Assembly (NCBI RefSeq): GCF_001298525.1
Contig: NZ_CP012678.1
Span: 372,001-436,000, forward strand
Direction: 5' to 3'
DNA from: Psychrobacter urativorans
GTDB lineage: Bacteria > Pseudomonadota > Gammaproteobacteria > Pseudomonadales > Moraxellaceae
Length of the DNA stretch: 64,000 nt
In this document: in pieces, positions 18,887 through 27,224 of the stretch
Layout: each line of letters begins with the position of its first letter
Numbering within the stretch: the stretch's first letter is position 1
Notes under the pieces: model-generated
What the model saw: the letters and a program-made list of their open reading frames with translations, nothing else
What the model was told of the DNA's origin: nothing
Databases searched by the model: none
Position numbers and translations under genes: made by a program

Positions 18887-19369
18887 TTAAGGCGCTTTAT
18901 CATCACTCATCTGTGATTGAATATAGTTTTGCAGCCCAACCTCTTTCATAAGGTCTTCTTGAGTATCCAGCCAATCCTCATACTCTTCGTTGCCATCTTT
19001 CAGTTTTACCAACAGTTGGCGCGATACATAGTCGCGGTGCTGTTCACATAAGGTAATGGCATCAGTAATGATAGCTAGCTTTTGTTTTTCTAAGCGTAAG
19101 TTGCACTCAATAATTTCCGGTACGTCTTCACCTATTAGGATTTTTCCTAAATCTTGCAGATTCGGCAGACCTTCTAAGAGCAAAATACGCTCGATTAAAT
19201 CATCTGACCATTTCATCTCTTGAATAGACTGATGGTAAAACGAATCGTTTAACGCTTCCAGTCCCCAGTGACGCGCCACGCGTGCATGCAAAAAGTACTG
19301 GTTAATCGCAATAAGTGACTGCCCGAGTACCTTATTTAACGCCTGAATGACTGCTTTATCACCTTTCAT
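18887..19369 (-). CDS. Bacterioferritin subunit, haem-type, lacking ferroxidase ligands
   Basis: This 160-residue four-helix ferritin has the haem-ligand Met52 (IQEMKW). The di-iron centre is lost: Ser18 replaces Glu18, Trp54 replaces His54, Asn127 replaces Glu127 and Tyr130 replaces His130; only Glu51 and Glu94 remain. The family normally stores iron in a 24-mer shell with haem between subunit pairs. This chain should therefore bind haem but not oxidise Fe(II), and probably co-assembles with the neighbouring ferroxidase-type subunit. GAGAGA precedes the ATG. It follows the other subunit by 72 bp on the same strand. Confidence 0.93.
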   Translation of the reverse strand: MKGDKAVIQALNKVLGQSLIAINQYFLHARVARHWGLEALNDSFYHQSIQEMKWSDDLIERILLLEGLPNLQDLGKILIGEDVPEIIECNLRLEKQKLAIITDAITLCEQHRDYVSRQLLVKLKDGNEEYEDWLDTQEDLMKEVGLQNYIQSQMSDDKAP

Positions 19370-19441
19370 GATCTCTCTCCCTGTTTATTATCATTAAGCT
19401 CATAATGCTGACTTGCTACCGCTTTTAGCTAGCCTAGCCAA

Positions 19442-19930
19442 TTAGGCAAGATTAGGCGATACTTCAGCCATTTGGCTTTGTAGATAATTGGGTAGACCTA
19501 TCATATCAATGAGTCGCAACTGCTGTTCAAGCCAATGGGCATGGTCTTCTTCAGTGTCTTTGAGCTGTATCACCAACATCTCGCGGGTGACATAATCGCG
19601 TTCTTCTTCGCATAATACAATGCCGTCTTTCAGATGTTGTTGCACTTCATATTCAAGATTAAGGTCAAACTGCAACATCTCAGGAACGGTACTGCCAATA
19701 TGAATCTCATTAACCGTCATTTTTGGCGCGCCGCTCAGCATTAAAATACGGCGAATAATAGCTTGGGCATGCAAGGTTTCGTCGTGCATTTCATGGCTGA
19801 TACGATCATACAGCTTACCAAAATGCCATTCAGCATACATCTCAGAATGAATGAAATACTGGTCACGAGCCGCCAGCTCACCACCAAGTAGAAAATTTAA
19901 ATAATCAATGACTTTTTGGCTGCCTATCAT
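19442..19930 (-). CDS. Bacterioferritin subunit, ferroxidase-type, lacking haem Met
   Basis: This 162-residue subunit keeps the ferroxidase residues: Glu18 ([10 protein letters not shown]), Glu51 and His54 (DETLH), Glu93 (family Glu94), Glu127 and His130. The haem ligand Met52 is replaced by Thr52. It should oxidise and store iron but cannot bind haem in the normal way. This complements the haem-type subunit downstream, so the pair probably forms a mixed shell. The start at 19930 follows GGGAG; a 13-residue upstream extension is less likely. The pattern resembles two-subunit bacterioferritins of Neisseria and magnetotactic bacteria. Confidence 0.93.
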   Translation of the reverse strand: MIGSQKVIDYLNFLLGGELAARDQYFIHSEMYAEWHFGKLYDRISHEMHDETLHAQAIIRRILMLSGAPKMTVNEIHIGSTVPEMLQFDLNLEYEVQQHLKDGIVLCEEERDYVTREMLVIQLKDTEEDHAHWLEQQLRLIDMIGLPNYLQSQMAEVSPNLA

Positions 19931-20358
19931 AACGTGTACTCCCTTATTATTCAGCTTACCCTTGTCCATCAGATTTAACGTAAAAATAGCAACAACAGTA
20001 TGGATGGTAAACTTATTAGTAAAAACCGATGATTAATTACCAGAAAACAACTACCAAACACTAAATATCAGAAACGACAAAATGTCTGATATGGTCAGAC
20101 AATCAGTGTAGCATATGGATAACATAGGGCTTGTAACATTAGGAACTAAGAATAAGATACCAATTGAGAATAATAACCAGCTAACGCCAGTGTGGTGTGA
20201 TGTAGTCTCAATTATATTAGTAGTGAATAAAGAGATGAATGGACGGTAATGAGATTAGGAGTGATAAAAAAGCAGAAAGCCCTACTTTATCCAATATAAA
20301 AAGCAAGATAATATAAAAGTAAGGCTATTAATAAGATGAAAAAATTAGGGCATAATCG
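19931..20358. other. Intergenic region between bfd and the bacterioferritin genes
   Basis: No gene is seen in 428 bp. The region probably contains the bfr promoter as well as the terminator after bfd described separately, so bfd and bfr are likely separate transcripts. Confidence 0.4.
20264..20326 (-). terminator. Probable terminator after bfd
   Basis: On the minus strand an AGCC-TACTTT stem (arms 20313-20326 and 20278-20290, one mismatch, long loop) is followed by a T run at 20264-20270. It is a weaker case than the other terminators. Confidence 0.4.
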
Positions 20359-20550
20359 TTAAACTGCAAAGGCTAACACATCAAGATTGGCATGATGTTC
20401 ATAAAGATAATCATTCACCATCGGCTCACAACACCCACAGCATGTCGCCACGTCGAGCGTATCTTTTAAACCATCAAGGGTATCAATACCAGAAGCGATT
20501 GCCGCTTGGATTTGCTTATCTTTCACGTTATTACAGATACATACGTACAT
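20359..20550 (-). CDS. bfd: Bacterioferritin-associated ferredoxin (Bfd)
   Basis: This 63-residue protein carries the [2Fe-2S] ligand pattern of Bfd: CIC near the N-terminus (residues 4-6) and CGCC later (TCCGCCEPMV). Bfd binds bacterioferritin and passes electrons in, so that stored Fe(III) is released as Fe(II). The start at 20550 has AGGAG 7 nt upstream; a longer frame to 20622 adds residues unlike the family. It lies upstream of the two bacterioferritin genes on the same strand. A Fur-box-like palindrome is centred about 110 bp before its start, so expression under iron limitation is likely. Confidence 0.93.
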   Translation of the reverse strand: MYVCICNNVKDKQIQAAIASGIDTLDGLKDTLDVATCCGCCEPMVNDYLYEHHANLDVLAFAV

Positions 20551-20852
20551 GTGCTGACTCCTACTGTTATGTCTACTATGGCTAGCTGTTATGAGCGCAG
20601 TTTTTATTGGCTTAACAATCAAACTCTTAAATAATTTTACTGAGCGGTTATTATAATAACGATAATTATTACCATTTACAATAACTTTTAGAAAATTTTT
20701 TTTATGAGTATTATTATAATAATGTAACCATTACTAATTTTTTTGATGAAAGGTGGTAAAATAGCGACAAGCTGGAAATAAAGACCGGTGTTCATAAAGT
20801 TTAATATTTGTCTACACTCATCAGCCGTTATGCATTTTTTGGGAAATACTCT
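20551..20852. other. Divergent control region between bfd and the ArsR-type gene
   Basis: This 302-bp AT-rich stretch separates divergent genes and contains the Fur-box-like palindrome described separately. A second AT-rich run near 20700-20730 (TATTATTATAATAATG) is partly similar to it. Confidence 0.5.
20655..20673. promoter_or_regulatory. Fur-box-like palindrome
   Basis: The 19-mer AATAACGATAATTATTACC matches the E. coli Fur consensus at 15 of 19 positions and overlaps a minus-strand TATAAT (20650-20655). Iron-dependent repression of bfd, which is used to release stored iron, fits such a site. It is a prediction. Confidence 0.5.
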
Positions 20853-21176
20853 ATGTCTAATTCTCGGTTTACTATGCAGCCCCTTGAGTTGTTTAAAGTC
20901 CTATCTGACCCCACTCGTCTTAGGCTGTTCCAAATTTTATTTCAAAAACAAGCCCGCTGTGTGCAAGAGCTCGTCGATATGCTCGATCAGCCACAGCCAA
21001 CCGTATCACGACATCTGAATCATTTAAAAAAACTCGGTATTTTAGATTGTGTGCGTGATGGTACATGGATGTGGTATAAGATGGCGAGTAATCTGCCCGT
21101 ATGGTGTCAGGATATCTTAGACACGACTTATGAGACCCTGCAAGACCAAACCTATAATAATAAAAAATCAGGCTAA
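20853..21176 (+). CDS. ArsR/SmtB-family winged-helix transcription regulator
   Basis: This protein of about 107 residues has the ArsR fold: FKVLSDPTRLRLFQILFQ (helices 1-2), then the recognition helix PQPTVSRHLNHLKKLGIL and the wing DGTWMWYKM. Candidate metal-ligand cysteines are the Cys in ARCVQEL at the canonical alpha-3 position, one in ILDCVRDG and one in VWCQDI. The usual paired ELCVCDL motif is not present, so metal identity and even metal sensing are uncertain. It is divergent from bfd and ends at a strong bidirectional terminator, with no efflux gene beside it. The start at 20853 is favoured over an upstream TTG. Confidence 0.85.
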   Translation: MSNSRFTMQPLELFKVLSDPTRLRLFQILFQKQARCVQELVDMLDQPQPTVSRHLNHLKKLGILDCVRDGTWMWYKMASNLPVWCQDILDTTYETLQDQTYNNKKSG

Positions 21177-21247
21177 TACTTGCTGGCTCATAATTATCAG
21201 GTGTTAGTTATCAGTGGTCAGAAATAGAAATAATTGCTGTCTACAAT

Positions 21248-21287
21248 AAAAAAAGACCCAGTAAATTACATTACTGGGTCTTTTTTT
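21248..21287. terminator. Bidirectional rho-independent terminator
   Basis: Seven A, then GACCCAGTAA (21255-21264), a 6-nt loop, TTACTGGGTC (21271-21280) and seven T. The perfect 17-bp arms serve both the ArsR gene and convergent cysA. Confidence 0.85.
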
Positions 21288-21322
21288 ATTATGAAAATTT
21301 TGCAAAAAAACTGGGATATGCG

Positions 21323-22045
21323 CTACACCAAATCTAAGAAATCACTCACAAAAGCATTGGCGGGATGATGAATGAGCTCCTCGGAAGTACCTACTTGCTC
21401 GACAATACCATGATTCATAACCACAATTTCATCAGATACAGCGCGGGCTTCTTCTTGGTCGTGGGTGACCATAATGCTGGTAATACCCAGTTCATGATGG
21501 ATATTTTTTAGCCACGTGCGCAGCTCTTTTCGTACCTTAGCATCAAGTGCCCCAAAAGGCTCATCCAGTAATAACAGCTTTGGTTTGACCGCGAGCGCAC
21601 GCGCCAGCGCAATACGTTGCCGTTGCCCACCTGATAACTGATGTGGATAAGCATTGGCGACTTGTGGCAATTGTACCAATTCTAACAACTCGGCAACGCG
21701 CTTATTAATATCGGCTTTACTAGGACGCTCCGCTTTTGGCAATAACGTTAATCCAAACGCCACATTATCAGCGATGTTTTTGTGCCGGAATAAAGCATAG
21801 TGTTGAAACATAAAGCCAATATGACGCTTTTGTACCGGCGTATTGGTCACATCCAACTCATCAAACAATATCTGCCCTGAGTCTGAATATTCAAGCCCTG
21901 CAATAATGCGCAGTAAGGTTGTCTTACCGCAGCCTGATGGACCCAATAAGGTGGTCAGCTTTCCAGTCGGCACAGTGATACTGATATCATTTAAAGCGGT
22001 GAAATCACCAAATTTCTTATTAACATTCCGAATCTCGATGCTCAT
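21323..22045 (-). CDS. cysA: Sulfate/thiosulfate ABC transporter ATP-binding protein
   Basis: This 240-residue ABC ATPase shows Walker [11 protein letters not shown]-loop QHYALFRH, signature LSGGQRQR, Walker [10 protein letters not shown] and the switch His in MVTHDQEEA. It would drive sulfate uptake with CysT and CysW. E. coli CysA is about 365 residues and has a C-terminal TOBE regulatory domain; that domain is absent here, and the stop falls soon after the ATPase core (FVSDFLDLV). It is the last gene of the minus-strand cysT-cysW-cysA cluster, 96 bp after cysW, and ends before a strong terminator. Confidence 0.92.
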   Translation of the reverse strand: MSIEIRNVNKKFGDFTALNDISITVPTGKLTTLLGPSGCGKTTLLRIIAGLEYSDSGQILFDELDVTNTPVQKRHIGFMFQHYALFRHKNIADNVAFGLTLLPKAERPSKADINKRVAELLELVQLPQVANAYPHQLSGGQRQRIALARALAVKPKLLLLDEPFGALDAKVRKELRTWLKNIHHELGITSIMVTHDQEEARAVSDEIVVMNHGIVEQVGTSEELIHHPANAFVSDFLDLV

Positions 22046-22141
22046 AGCATTATCTCTTATGATGTCTAACGTTTTTATAGTATCTAACGTTTTGTCTGGT
22101 TTTATCTCATACTGTATGGCGATTGACTACAATTTTCACCA

Positions 22142-23068
22142 CTATTCAGCGCGGTTAGGAATGGTTGCATTGGCGCTAACGGGCAGTTCAGGCGCACTGA
22201 CCAACCGCTCAGATTTAGCAAACTTACGATCTTGTAGTTTGGTCATCACCTGTTGTACTAAGAGCGTGACTAAGGCTAAAGCCGCAAGTAAGCTTGATAA
22301 GGCAAATGCCGCGGTGAAGTTATAGTCATTATAAGCAATCTCGACGAGCAGCGGCATGGTATTGGTCTCGCCACGAATGTGACCGGAGACAACACTGACC
22401 GCGCCAAACTCACCCATCGCCCGCGCATTGGTCAAAATCAAACCATATAATAGTGCCCATTTAATATTCGGTAAGGTCACATGCCAAAACGTCTGCCAAC
22501 CGGTTGCACCAAGCGTCAATGCTGCTTGTTCTTCAGAATCGCCTTGGGTTTGCATCAAAGGGATTAATTCACGCGCCACAAAAGGGAAAGTGACAAATAA
22601 CGTTGCCAAAACAATCCCCGGCACCGCATAAATGATTTGGATCCCCATACCCTCAAGCCAGCCACCAATCGTAGAGTTGAGTCCGAATAACAACACGAAC
22701 ATCAAACCTGCAACCACCGGCGACACTGAAAACGGTAAATCAAGTAAGGTCGTGACCAGCTGCTTGCCTTTAAAATGATAACGGGTCACTAGCCATGCAA
22801 TCGCCACACCCATCACCATATTAATGGGCAAGACAATCGCCGCCGTAATAAGGGTCAGTTTAATCGCTTGCAAGGCTTCAGGCTCTACCAAGGAGGCAAG
22901 ATAAAGCTCCCAGCCTCCTTTAAAGGCTTCATAAAACACGGCTAACAATGGAAATACCAACATGATGACCATAAAAAGAACCGCAATGGTGATAAAAATG
23001 CGTCGGATCCATGGCGTATCTTTGGTCGCAGGATTGCTTTGATAGTCGTAGCTATTGGCTATTTGCAT
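22142..23068 (-). CDS. cysW: Sulfate ABC transporter permease CysW
   Basis: This 308-residue permease has six membrane helices and the EAA loop EEQAALTLGATGWQTFWHVTLPNI that docks on CysA. The segment NARAMGEFGAVSVVSG is the CysW/ModB-type hallmark. It forms the channel with CysT. The start lies one base after the cysT stop codon, with AGGAG inside the end of cysT, so the two are translationally linked. A C-terminal tail of about 30 polar residues extends into the cytosol. Confidence 0.93.
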   Translation of the reverse strand: MQIANSYDYQSNPATKDTPWIRRIFITIAVLFMVIMLVFPLLAVFYEAFKGGWELYLASLVEPEALQAIKLTLITAAIVLPINMVMGVAIAWLVTRYHFKGKQLVTTLLDLPFSVSPVVAGLMFVLLFGLNSTIGGWLEGMGIQIIYAVPGIVLATLFVTFPFVARELIPLMQTQGDSEEQAALTLGATGWQTFWHVTLPNIKWALLYGLILTNARAMGEFGAVSVVSGHIRGETNTMPLLVEIAYNDYNFTAAFALSSLLAALALVTLLVQQVMTKLQDRKFAKSERLVSAPELPVSANATIPNRAE

Positions 23069-23069
23069 C

Positions 23070-23954
23070 TTAGCGTGCTCCTACGCGGCGTGACAGTTTC
23101 CACTGTACAATGTTGATGGTTAATAAAATCACAAATGAGATGAGCAGCATAAATAATGCGACTGCGGATGCGCCTTGCACATCAAACTGCTCAAGCTTAC
23201 TGATAATAATCAGCGGTAAAATCTCTGACTCCATCGGAATATTACCCGCAATAAAAATCACCGAGCCATATTCACCCGTTGCGCGCGCAAACATCATACC
23301 AGCGCCCATGAGTAAAGCTGGCAACAGCTCCGGTAGAATAACCTTATTAAAAGTCGTTAAACGATTCGCACCCAATACTGCCGCAGCTTCTTCAAATTCA
23401 ACCGATAATTCAGCTAAAACGGGTTGTACGGCACGGACAATAAACGGAAAGCTCACAACGACCAATGCCAACCAAATACCGATCGGTGTAAACGCCACTT
23501 GTATACCAATTTTGTCAAACCACTGCCCGATTAAACCATTCGGTGCATACAAAGTCGCAAGAGAAATACCCGTCACTGCTGTTGGCAAGGCAAAGGGTAA
23601 ATCAACCAACGCATTAATTAGCGACTTACCCCAAAACTCATAGCGTACCAATACCCACGCGACCAACGTACCAAATACCATGTTAGTGAGCATCGCTAGG
23701 AAGGACATCCAAATACTCAATTTAATCGCCGCGGCAACTTGCGGCTGACTGATGGTCGACCAAAATCCGCTCCAACCCATCTGCGTTGTGGTATATGCCA
23801 TCATCGCAAACGGCAACACCACCAATAACGACAAACTAAAGACCGTAATGCCCATACTCAGACCAAAGCCTGGCAACACATTGCGCTGGCGCAAGCGGGT
23901 TAACCAGCCCTTTTTGTGAGTGGCATTGCTGGCTTGAGAAGGGGTAACACTCAT
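23070..23954 (-). CDS. cysT: Sulfate ABC transporter permease CysT (CysU)
   Basis: This 294-residue permease has a polar N-terminus followed by six membrane helices. It has the permease EAA loop EFEEAAAVLGANRLTTFNKVILPEL and the segment FARATGEYGSVIFIAGN, which is characteristic of CysT. With CysW it carries sulfate across the inner membrane. AGGA lies 9 nt upstream of the ATG. It begins 290 bp after the second sulfate-binding protein gene, with a hairpin in the gap. Confidence 0.93.
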   Translation of the reverse strand: MSVTPSQASNATHKKGWLTRLRQRNVLPGFGLSMGITVFSLSLLVVLPFAMMAYTTTQMGWSGFWSTISQPQVAAAIKLSIWMSFLAMLTNMVFGTLVAWVLVRYEFWGKSLINALVDLPFALPTAVTGISLATLYAPNGLIGQWFDKIGIQVAFTPIGIWLALVVVSFPFIVRAVQPVLAELSVEFEEAAAVLGANRLTTFNKVILPELLPALLMGAGMMFARATGEYGSVIFIAGNIPMESEILPLIIISKLEQFDVQGASAVALFMLLISFVILLTINIVQWKLSRRVGAR

Positions 23955-24197
23955 AGTAAAGTCCTATAGCCTATCTGCTGGCATCTATCAAAAATCCATG
24001 TCATGTGGCATAGCATGGGATTAGTAATGGGTATTATTATTTATTGTAGGAATCGTATGCTTTAGGGTGGTAGCGTTCAATGTTCTTTGATTCGAAGCAT
24101 TATTACCCAGAGCAGCTCTATGATTAAGAAAAACGATAAAACAAGAAAGAGCGTGACAGCAGCTTGCCAGCGTAAAATAGCGAACAGGGTAACGGCA

Positions 24198-24227
24198 ATA
24201 AGGACAGGCAATATACCCTGTCCTTAT
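24198..24227 (-). terminator. Hairpin between sulfate-binding protein gene and cysT
   Basis: ATAAGGACAGG (24198-24208) pairs perfectly with CCTGTCCTTAT (24217-24227), starting 18 nt after the binding-protein stop. There is no T run on the minus strand, so a processing or attenuation stem that sets the ratio of binding protein to permease is as likely as a full terminator. Confidence 0.45.
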
Positions 24228-24244
24228 CCTTTTGTGATGGCTGT

Positions 24245-25360
24245 TTACTGCGGTGGATTTACGGCTAATTTATCAAACACGCCGCCATCACTAAAGAATT
24301 TACTCATGATGTCATCCCATGATCCAAACGCATCATTCGGACGGAAGGTTTCGATAGGTGGCAATTTATCACCATTTTTATCTAGCACGCTTTTCACACT
24401 TGGGCGCAAGTAAAGGTTAGCTGCCAATTGCTGCGCAGGCTCGCTCCATAAATAGTCAAGATAGTCTTTTGCCGCTGCTGTCGTGCCTTTTTTATCTGTC
24501 ACTGTTTTTACAATGGCAACTGGACTTTCAGATTTAATCGAGTATTTAGGATAAACGATATCGACTTTGCCCGCGCCAAACTGAGTGGCAGCAAGATTAG
24601 CTTCATTCTCAAAGGTAACAAGAACATCGCCAATACCGCGCTGAACAAAGGTCGTCGTGGCAGCACGTCCACCATTTTCATAGACTTTGACGTTTTTTAG
24701 CACGTCTTTTACGTAGCTTTGGGTTTTGGCGTCATCATTATTAAACGCGTGCAAACCATAACCATACGCGCCTAAGAAGGCATAACGCCCATTACCTGTC
24801 GATTTTGGATTGGCAAGGACAATCTCAACACCTGGCTTGGTTAAATCTGCCCAATCTTTGATACCTTTAGGGTTGTCTTTACGTACCAAAAATACGATGG
24901 TACTGGTAAAGGGTACGGCTTTATCTGGGAACTCCTCTTGCCAATCCTTAGCAACCAAACCTTTTTTCTCAAGCAGCTCAACGTCTGAGCCTTGATTCAT
25001 GGTGACCACGTCCGCTTGTAAGCCATTAGCAACTGACAAAGCTTGCTTGCTAGAACCGCCATGAGACTGATTGACAGTGATGTTGGCATTCGGATGTTCG
25101 GTTTTATAATGCTCAATAAATAGTGGGTTGTAATCTTTATAAAAGTCGCGTGCCACATCATAAGAGACATTCAATAGCTCAATTTTTTGACCTTCAGTCG
25201 CAGCTGGCGTGCCATCAGCATTAGGCGCGGTTGCCGCTGTATTATTATTACTACAGCCAGTCAAGCCAATAGCTAAGGCAACCCCAGTTATACCAAGCAC
25301 CGCACGGCGTTTGCTTTTGGCGGTATGAGTGGATAAGTCAGCAGCGCGATATGATGTCAT
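24245..25360 (-). CDS. Sulfate-binding protein, lipoprotein form (second copy)
   Basis: This protein of about 371 residues belongs to the Sbp/CysP family: ELLNVSYDVARDFYKDYN, QSHGGSSKQALSVANGLQADVVTMN and RYAFLGAYGYGLH are family blocks. It binds sulfate or thiosulfate for CysTWA. The N-terminus is a lipoprotein signal ending in LTGC, so it should be anchored to a membrane, whereas E. coli Sbp and CysP are free in the periplasm. The start at 25360 has GAGG 6 nt upstream. It is nearest to cysT and probably its main partner. It differs from the first copy throughout, so the duplication is old. Confidence 0.92.
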   Translation of the reverse strand: MTSYRAADLSTHTAKSKRRAVLGITGVALAIGLTGCSNNNTAATAPNADGTPAATEGQKIELLNVSYDVARDFYKDYNPLFIEHYKTEHPNANITVNQSHGGSSKQALSVANGLQADVVTMNQGSDVELLEKKGLVAKDWQEEFPDKAVPFTSTIVFLVRKDNPKGIKDWADLTKPGVEIVLANPKSTGNGRYAFLGAYGYGLHAFNNDDAKTQSYVKDVLKNVKVYENGGRAATTTFVQRGIGDVLVTFENEANLAATQFGAGKVDIVYPKYSIKSESPVAIVKTVTDKKGTTAAAKDYLDYLWSEPAQQLAANLYLRPSVKSVLDKNGDKLPPIETFRPNDAFGSWDDIMSKFFSDGGVFDKLAVNPPQ

Positions 25361-25525
25361 AATTACCTCAAATAGATAGGTGGTCAATGTCTAGTGGAAT
25401 GTAAGTATGCTAACAGCGCCATCTTATTATCTTTAATGATGAATATGCGTATATTATTGCCAAAATGGAATAATGAAGGTTATCGTTGCTTTTGAGTGCC
25501 CTATTATTTTATATATACTGCTTTA

Positions 25526-25566
25526 AAAAAACCCAATTGGCTGATGATCAGCCAATTGGGTTTTTT
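25526..25566 (-). terminator. Strong terminator after first sulfate-binding protein gene
   Basis: Arms of 20 bp (25526-25545 and 25547-25566) form a perfect palindrome with A and T runs at both ends. It separates the two sulfate-binding protein genes into different transcripts. Confidence 0.85.
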
Positions 25567-25621
25567 AAGCGCTTATTGTGCTAATCATGGTGTTAGCATA
25601 TATCTGTCTTACTTTTCAGTT

Positions 25622-26782
25622 TTACTTTTCAGTTTTTACTGCCAACTTATCAAATAGTGCGCCATCCACAAAAAACTTATTCATAATGCTGTCCCACTCT
25701 CCAAAAACAGCGACTGGCTCAAAAGTTTGAATGTCTTTTAACGTGCTAGCATGGGCAGCTAAGACCTCTTTATCGCTAGGACGCAGATACATTTTCGCCA
25801 TCAGCTCTTGCGCAGGCTTGTCCCACAGCGCTTTAAGATAGGCGGTTGCTGCGGCGGTAGAGCCTTTTTTATCCGTCACTGCGCTGACGATTGCCACTGG
25901 GTTATCAATGTTAACGGAGTAGCTCGGATAAACAATCTCAACCTTACCTTTGGCATGCTGCGTTGCTACCAAATGCGCTTCATTTTCTGTAGTAATGAGC
26001 ACATCACCTAAGCCGCGCTGAGTAAAGCTGGTGGTTGCTGCGCGCGCACCATTGTCATAAGTCACCACGTTTGAAAGTATCTTTTTTATAAAGTCATTGG
26101 TCTGGGTTGGCGAATCGACTGACTCTTTAAACTGGTGCAATCCTGCACCATAGGCACCCAAAAAGGCATAGCGCGCCGTGCCACTAGTTTTTGGATTGGG
26201 CATGACCACTTCTACATCGGGACGCGCCAAATCATTCCAGTCTTTGATTTTTTTCGGGTTGCCGTTACGCACCAGTAACACCATGGTGGTACGATAAGGG
26301 ACGGCATTATTCGGAAATGCTTGACGCCAATCGGGTTTAACCAACCCTTTTTCAACCAGCATATTCATATCGCTTTCTTGATTTAAGGTCACGACGTCCG
26401 CTTGTAAACCATTAGCCACTGACAAGGCTTGCTTACTAGCGCCGCCATGCGATTGCTTGATATCCACCTTGCTATCGGGATGCTGGGCTTGATAGGTACT
26501 GGTAAATAGCGGGTTATATTCTTTATAAAAGTCGCGCGACACATCGTATGACACGTTAAGTAAGCTGACATCTTTGCTCTCAGCTGCTGCGGTATTATCT
26601 CCAGACGACTGCTCTTTATTGGCTTCGGTGGGATTACAACCGCTCATCAATAATACGGTTGTGAGCGCGCCACCCATCCATACTGCACGTGATGCCATGC
26701 GAGTCTGCGCTGCCCGTAAAACAGGGGTTGTGTGCTGAGATAAAGTATTATTATGAATAGCAGCTTTAGTAATATGTGGCAT
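25622..26782 (-). CDS. Sulfate-binding protein, lipoprotein form (first copy)
   Basis: This 386-residue Sbp/CysP-family protein has the family blocks LLNVSYDVSRDFYKEYN, QSHGGASKQALSVANGLQAD and RYAFLGAYGAGLHQF. Its long N-terminus leads to a lipobox LLMSGC, so it is also predicted to be lipid-anchored. The C-terminal half has DKKGSTAAATAYLKALW and LRPSDKEV. It is on its own transcript, cut off from the second copy by a strong terminator, so the two may respond to different conditions or bind sulfate versus thiosulfate; this cannot be told from sequence alone. GAGAG precedes the ATG. A shorter start at Met29 is possible. Confidence 0.9.
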   Translation of the reverse strand: MPHITKAAIHNNTLSQHTTPVLRAAQTRMASRAVWMGGALTTVLLMSGCNPTEANKEQSSGDNTAAAESKDVSLLNVSYDVSRDFYKEYNPLFTSTYQAQHPDSKVDIKQSHGGASKQALSVANGLQADVVTLNQESDMNMLVEKGLVKPDWRQAFPNNAVPYRTTMVLLVRNGNPKKIKDWNDLARPDVEVVMPNPKTSGTARYAFLGAYGAGLHQFKESVDSPTQTNDFIKKILSNVVTYDNGARAATTSFTQRGLGDVLITTENEAHLVATQHAKGKVEIVYPSYSVNIDNPVAIVSAVTDKKGSTAAATAYLKALWDKPAQELMAKMYLRPSDKEVLAAHASTLKDIQTFEPVAVFGEWDSIMNKFFVDGALFDKLAVKTEK

Positions 26783-27224
26783 CGGTGGCTCTCTATAATG
26801 TTAACGTTATAATAAAAATGCGATAAAAGTGCGGTTAGCGTATTCTTTTTTTAAAAATTTAGTTTTAAGAGTTGAGGTTTAATACGGTATCTATGTTCAT
26901 GGTTCATGGTTCATGATTAAAGAGTGAAGCTTAATAATGAGAGTAACCATGAAAGCTATGCTAGCAGTTTGCACAGTCATCGCTTAGTGACAAAAACGCT
27001 TATCAAATTATTAACTTGGCATAAGTGCTTTTATTAGGTATTCTTTAATATTCAATATGGCTAAAAGGTTATGCAGTAAGACGATAAGCCTTATGTGACA
27101 AAGGTTAAGGGAGAGTCTGTGCCCTAATTTTTGCTAAGATATCGGCTGCGCGTGTTTGCCTTATCGCAATTGCTGTTATTGTTATGCCCAAGTCCGATTT
27201 CCTTATTCTTATCGAGGCACTTTT
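26783..27224. other. Divergent control region upstream of the first sulfate-binding gene
   Basis: No gene is seen in 442 bp. It should hold promoters for the sulfate-binding protein gene and for the lipoprotein gene to its right. The 7-mer GTTCATG is repeated three times in tandem at 26895-26915. CysB sites could be expected but have no strict sequence to recognise. Confidence 0.4.

Noticed and set aside
23110..23643. 177-residue antisense frame in cysT
   Set aside because: Shadow of a clear permease gene.
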